Positions 52,742 to 55,039 of a DNA stretch of 55,039 nt are shown here, one piece after another. A model generated the notes under the pieces. The model saw only the letters and a list, made by a program, of their open reading frames with translations. It was not told the origin of the DNA and searched no databases. The stretch spans positions 1 through 55,039 of the forward strand of contig DATMEB010000034.1 in assembly GCA_035557095.1 (NCBI GenBank), in the 5' to 3' direction. The stretch is from JALZDI01 sp035557095 (GTDB taxonomy: Bacteria; Actinomycetota; Actinomycetes; Propionibacteriales; Nocardioidaceae). A program made the position numbers and the translations under genes. Every line of letters begins with the position of its first letter. Positions within the stretch are counted from its first letter, which is position 1.

Positions 52742-54127
52742 ATGACCACGTATGAAGACTCCATTGCAGGCAGTGGGGACGCGCGAGGCCAGGCGCCGCC
52801 CCCGTACCGCAAGGCCGTACTGGGCGCCGCGATCGGCAACGCGGTGGAGTGGTTCGACTTCGCCTGTTACGGCTTCCTCGCGACCACCCTCGCGCAGGTC
52901 TTCTTCCCCAGCCAGGACGACACGACCGCCGTGCTGAACACATTCGCCGTCTTCGCGGCGGCGTTCTTCGTCCGTCCTCTGGGAGGGCTGTTCTTCGGAC
53001 GGCTCGGTGATCGTGTCGGACGTCGGCGCACGCTCTCGTCGGTGATCCTGCTGATGTCGGCGGCGACCTGCGGCATCGGCGTGCTTCCCTCCCATGAGCA
53101 GGCCGGCATGGTCGCCACAGTCTTGCTGGTTGCTCTGCGTCTGCTGCAGGGATTCTCGGCCGGCGGGGAGCTTGGCGGCGGCGCAGCCTTCCTCGCCGAA
53201 TATGCCCCGGCGAAGCGTCGTGGCTTCCTGGTGAGCTGGGTGGAGTTCACGACCGTCATCGGGTTTCTGCTCGGTTCCTTGGTGGTTCTCGGTCTCACTG
53301 TGGTCGCGTCTGAGCAGCAGATGGTCGACTGGGGGTGGCGCATCCCCTTCTTGATTGCCGCGCCGCTGGGCATAGTCGGCCTGTTCATCCGTCTGCGCCT
53401 GGAGGAGACGCCTGAGTTCCGGTCCCTGGCGGCTGAGGGCAAGGTGGCGAGGTCTCCCATTCGCGAGGTCCTCACGCAGAGCCGCAGGTCGATTCTCGTG
53501 GCCACCATCTTGTCCGCACTCATCCACGCAGGCTTCTACATGCTGTTGGTCTACCTGCAGACGTATGCCACGGAGGAGATCGGGTTGTCGAGCGGAGTAG
53601 CTTCGCTGTCGACCACGCTTTCGCTGCTTGTTGGCCTGATCGCGATTCCGTTCGTCGGCCGCCTCTCGGACAGGGTCGGCCGAAGGCCGGTGATGGCGGT
53701 TGGGGCGGGAGCGCTAGTCACGCTCACCTACCCTCTGTTCCTGCTCATGAACACCGGCAGTGCAAGCCTGGCCATCGCGGGGCAGGCAGGACTGGGGTTG
53801 TTGTTCGCGATCTACCTACCCGTCTCCGTCTGCGTTCTCACGGAGCTGTTCCCCACTCGGACGCGCTATGGCGGTCTTTCCATCGCCTACAACATCGCGG
53901 CGGCACTGTTCGGTGGCACCGCACCGTATCTGGCGACCTGGCTCATCTCTGTGACGGGCGATCCCCTGTCGCCGGCCTGGTACATGATCGGTGTCTCGGC
54001 CATGGCGTTGGTCGCATCTCTGACGACAGCCGAGTCCGCGCGCCTGCCGTTGAGTGCCCTGCATCCTGAGCCGATTGGCGTTCTCGGAGGCGACCGTGCG
54101 TCCGAGACCATGGGTCAAAGGGTGTGA
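52742..54127 (+). CDS. MFS transporter of the MHS type (tandem paralogue)
   Basis: 461 residues from ATG 52742, with AAGGAGGAG upstream; the open frame extends further 5' but only through the preceding gene. Motifs are IGNAVEWFDFACYGFLAT, FGRLGDRVGRRR, RLLQGFSAGGELGGGAAFLAEYAPAKRRG, WGWRIPFLIAAPLGIVGLFIRLRLEETPEF, LSDRVGRRPVMA and FPTRTRYGGLSIAYN. Same operon as the preceding transporter, 73 bp apart. Two similar importers in one operon may take up two related compounds or enantiomers. Confidence 0.9.
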   Translation: MTTYEDSIAGSGDARGQAPPPYRKAVLGAAIGNAVEWFDFACYGFLATTLAQVFFPSQDDTTAVLNTFAVFAAAFFVRPLGGLFFGRLGDRVGRRRTLSSVILLMSAATCGIGVLPSHEQAGMVATVLLVALRLLQGFSAGGELGGGAAFLAEYAPAKRRGFLVSWVEFTTVIGFLLGSLVVLGLTVVASEQQMVDWGWRIPFLIAAPLGIVGLFIRLRLEETPEFRSLAAEGKVARSPIREVLTQSRRSILVATILSALIHAGFYMLLVYLQTYATEEIGLSSGVASLSTTLSLLVGLIAIPFVGRLSDRVGRRPVMAVGAGALVTLTYPLFLLMNTGSASLAIAGQAGLGLLFAIYLPVSVCVLTELFPTRTRYGGLSIAYNIAAALFGGTAPYLATWLISVTGDPLSPAWYMIGVSAMALVASLTTAESARLPLSALHPEPIGVLGGDRASETMGQRV

Positions 54128-54146
54128 GGGTGATGGATCCCTTGTA

Positions 54147-54159
54147 CCCACGTCGTGGG
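54147..54159. other. 13-bp perfect palindrome between the MHS and DUF1445 genes
   Basis: CCCACG-T-CGTGGG lies 19 bp after the transporter stop. It is too short and lacks a T-run, so it is not a clear terminator; it may be an RNA-processing hairpin or a minor regulator site. Confidence 0.3.
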
Positions 54160-54230
54160 CTCGGCGTAGCCAGGGTCGTCTCGGGCTCCGACTCATCTCC
54201 GGGCCCGTGGGCCCCCTGTGCGGTGCGACG

Positions 54231-55039
54231 ATGAGTGCGCAGCCGTCGAACGAACTCGGCGAGATCGCGGGCCGCAAGCCGCACGAGATGCGTGCGTTGA
54301 TCCGGTCCGGTGAGTGGTCGGCTGTGACGACAGGTGCGTGCCTCGGCTATGTGCAGGCGAACCTCGTCGTGCTACCCGCCGCGCTGGCGGACGACTTCCA
54401 TCTGCTCTGTCGTGCCAACCCGCAGGCCCTGCCCCTGCTGGAGGCAACCCCGACGGGGAGAGCCACCGACCTGGTGACCGCCGCGAGCGCCGACATTCGT
54501 ACCGATCTCCCTGGCTACCAGGTGCACCGTGGCGGCCGCCTTGACGCCGAGGTCGCCGACCTCAACCAGCTATGGCAGGACGACTTTGTGGCGTTCCTGC
54601 TCGGCTGCAGCTTCAGCGCCGAAAACCAGCTGCTGCAGGCAGGCGTACGCCTTCGGCACCTGGAGCTCGGGCAGGGCGTGCCGATGTTCATCACCTCCAG
54701 GCAATGCGACCCCGCCGAACGGTTTCATGGCCCCATAGTCGTTTCCATGCGTCCAATCGCCGCCGCGGAGGTGGACCGCGCAGTCGAGGTCACGCGTCGC
54801 TTTCCGTTGGCGCACGGAGCGCCTCTACACGTGGGTGCTCCGGAAAGCCTTGGCATCGAAGACCTGAGCAGGCCGGAATGGGGGGAGCCCATCGACCTGG
54901 CACCTGACGAGGTCCCCGTCTTCTGGGCGTGTGGAGTAACCCCTCAGGCCATCATTCGCGCAGTACGTCCAGAGCTTGCGATCACGCACGCCCCAGGGCA
55001 CATGTTCATCACGGATCTCCGCGAGGAGATGATCGAAGG
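54231..55039 (+). CDS. DUF1445 / D-glutamate-cyclase-like protein (3' end cut by window edge)
   Basis: 269 complete codons with no stop before the window ends; the family is about 260-280 residues, so it is nearly whole. Conserved blocks are NLVVLPAALADDFHLLCRANPQALPLLE, LVTAASADIRTDLPGYQVHR, DFVAFLLGCSFSAENQLL, GPIVVSMRP, VFWACGVTPQAI and THAPGHMFITDL. DUF1445 proteins are called putative hydro-lyases in bacteria, and the domain is part of mammalian D-glutamate cyclase, which interconverts D-glutamate and 5-oxo-D-proline. ATG 54231 was chosen although no good ribosome-binding site precedes it. Next to hyuAB, a role in 5-oxoproline metabolism is likely. Confidence 0.85.
   Translation, partial: MSAQPSNELGEIAGRKPHEMRALIRSGEWSAVTTGACLGYVQANLVVLPAALADDFHLLCRANPQALPLLEATPTGRATDLVTAASADIRTDLPGYQVHRGGRLDAEVADLNQLWQDDFVAFLLGCSFSAENQLLQAGVRLRHLELGQGVPMFITSRQCDPAERFHGPIVVSMRPIAAAEVDRAVEVTRRFPLAHGAPLHVGAPESLGIEDLSRPEWGEPIDLAPDEVPVFWACGVTPQAIIRAVRPELAITHAPGHMFITDLREEMIE

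Noticed and set aside
1..55039. CRISPR arrays, tRNA/rRNA genes, insertion sequences or prophage
   Set aside because: No regularly spaced repeats, no tRNA- or rRNA-like conserved blocks, and no transposase or integrase motifs were seen.

Overview
The window is high-GC DNA of actinobacterial type. Frequent GTG and TTG starts, 4-bp ATGA/GTGA overlaps, Tat and Tat-lipoprotein leaders, an F420/PPOX-type enzyme, a sugar ABC transporter with no ATPase gene, and a large AfsR/LuxR-like ATPase regulator all fit Actinomycetota. A Nocardioides-like soil or marine genus is a guess. I see no rRNA, tRNA, CRISPR array or insertion sequence, and no gene-free stretch over 300 bases.

Layout. (1) 1-6.4 kb: an alpha-galactoside operon on the minus strand (Tat-lipoprotein binding protein, two permeases, GH36 alpha-galactosidase cut by the window edge), with a divergent DeoR regulator. 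(2) 6.4-16.5 kb: a mixed region with an alpha/beta hydrolase, an AbgT transporter plus AbgA-like amidohydrolase pair, a methyltransferase, a PPOX enzyme, an exported acetamidase/formamidase, a flavin reductase, a large LuxR-type ATPase regulator and a DUF4242 protein. (3) 16.6-41.6 kb: a methylated-amine locus. It holds folP-folD, trimethylamine monooxygenase (tmm), a class-I amidotransferase, a stand-alone FAD amine oxidoreductase with a divergent IclR regulator, TMAO demethylase (tdm), two tiny coupled genes, a DMT permease, fhs, an N-methylglutamate dehydrogenase operon in which the alpha- and gamma-like subunits are fused, an XRE-cupin regulator, gmaS, mgsABC, an unknown gene overlapping mgsC, and an APC permease. 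(4) 41.7-55.0 kb: a glutamate-type Na+ symporter, then a cyclic-amide/amide locus (hyuA, hyuB, two nitrilase-superfamily hydrolases around an MHS transporter). This is divergent from a FadR-type GntR regulator, two tandem MHS transporters and a DUF1445 (D-glutamate-cyclase-like) gene that runs off the window.

How the central genes fit together. Trimethylamine would be oxidised to TMAO by Tmm, and Tdm would cleave TMAO to dimethylamine and formaldehyde. Monomethylamine would be joined to glutamate by GmaS, moved to N-methylglutamate by MgsABC and oxidised by the Mgd complex, giving back glutamate and methylene-tetrahydrofolate. FolD and Fhs would carry the C1 unit to formate with ATP recovery, and FolP supports the folate pool. 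The usual multi-subunit dimethylamine monooxygenase (dmmDABC) is absent, so the dimethylamine-to-methylamine step is unassigned; the lone FAD oxidoreductase at 20735-22069 is the best candidate here.

The most interesting signals are the missing-step candidate with its neighbouring amidotransferase, the fused MgdC-MgdD protein, three small uncharacterised coupled genes inside the methylamine operons, a shared AGTRAAC-type site before three of those operons, a 21-bp perfect palindrome in the iclR/oxidoreductase promoter, and a matched pair of FadR-class operators joining the two halves of the hyuAB-DUF1445 locus.
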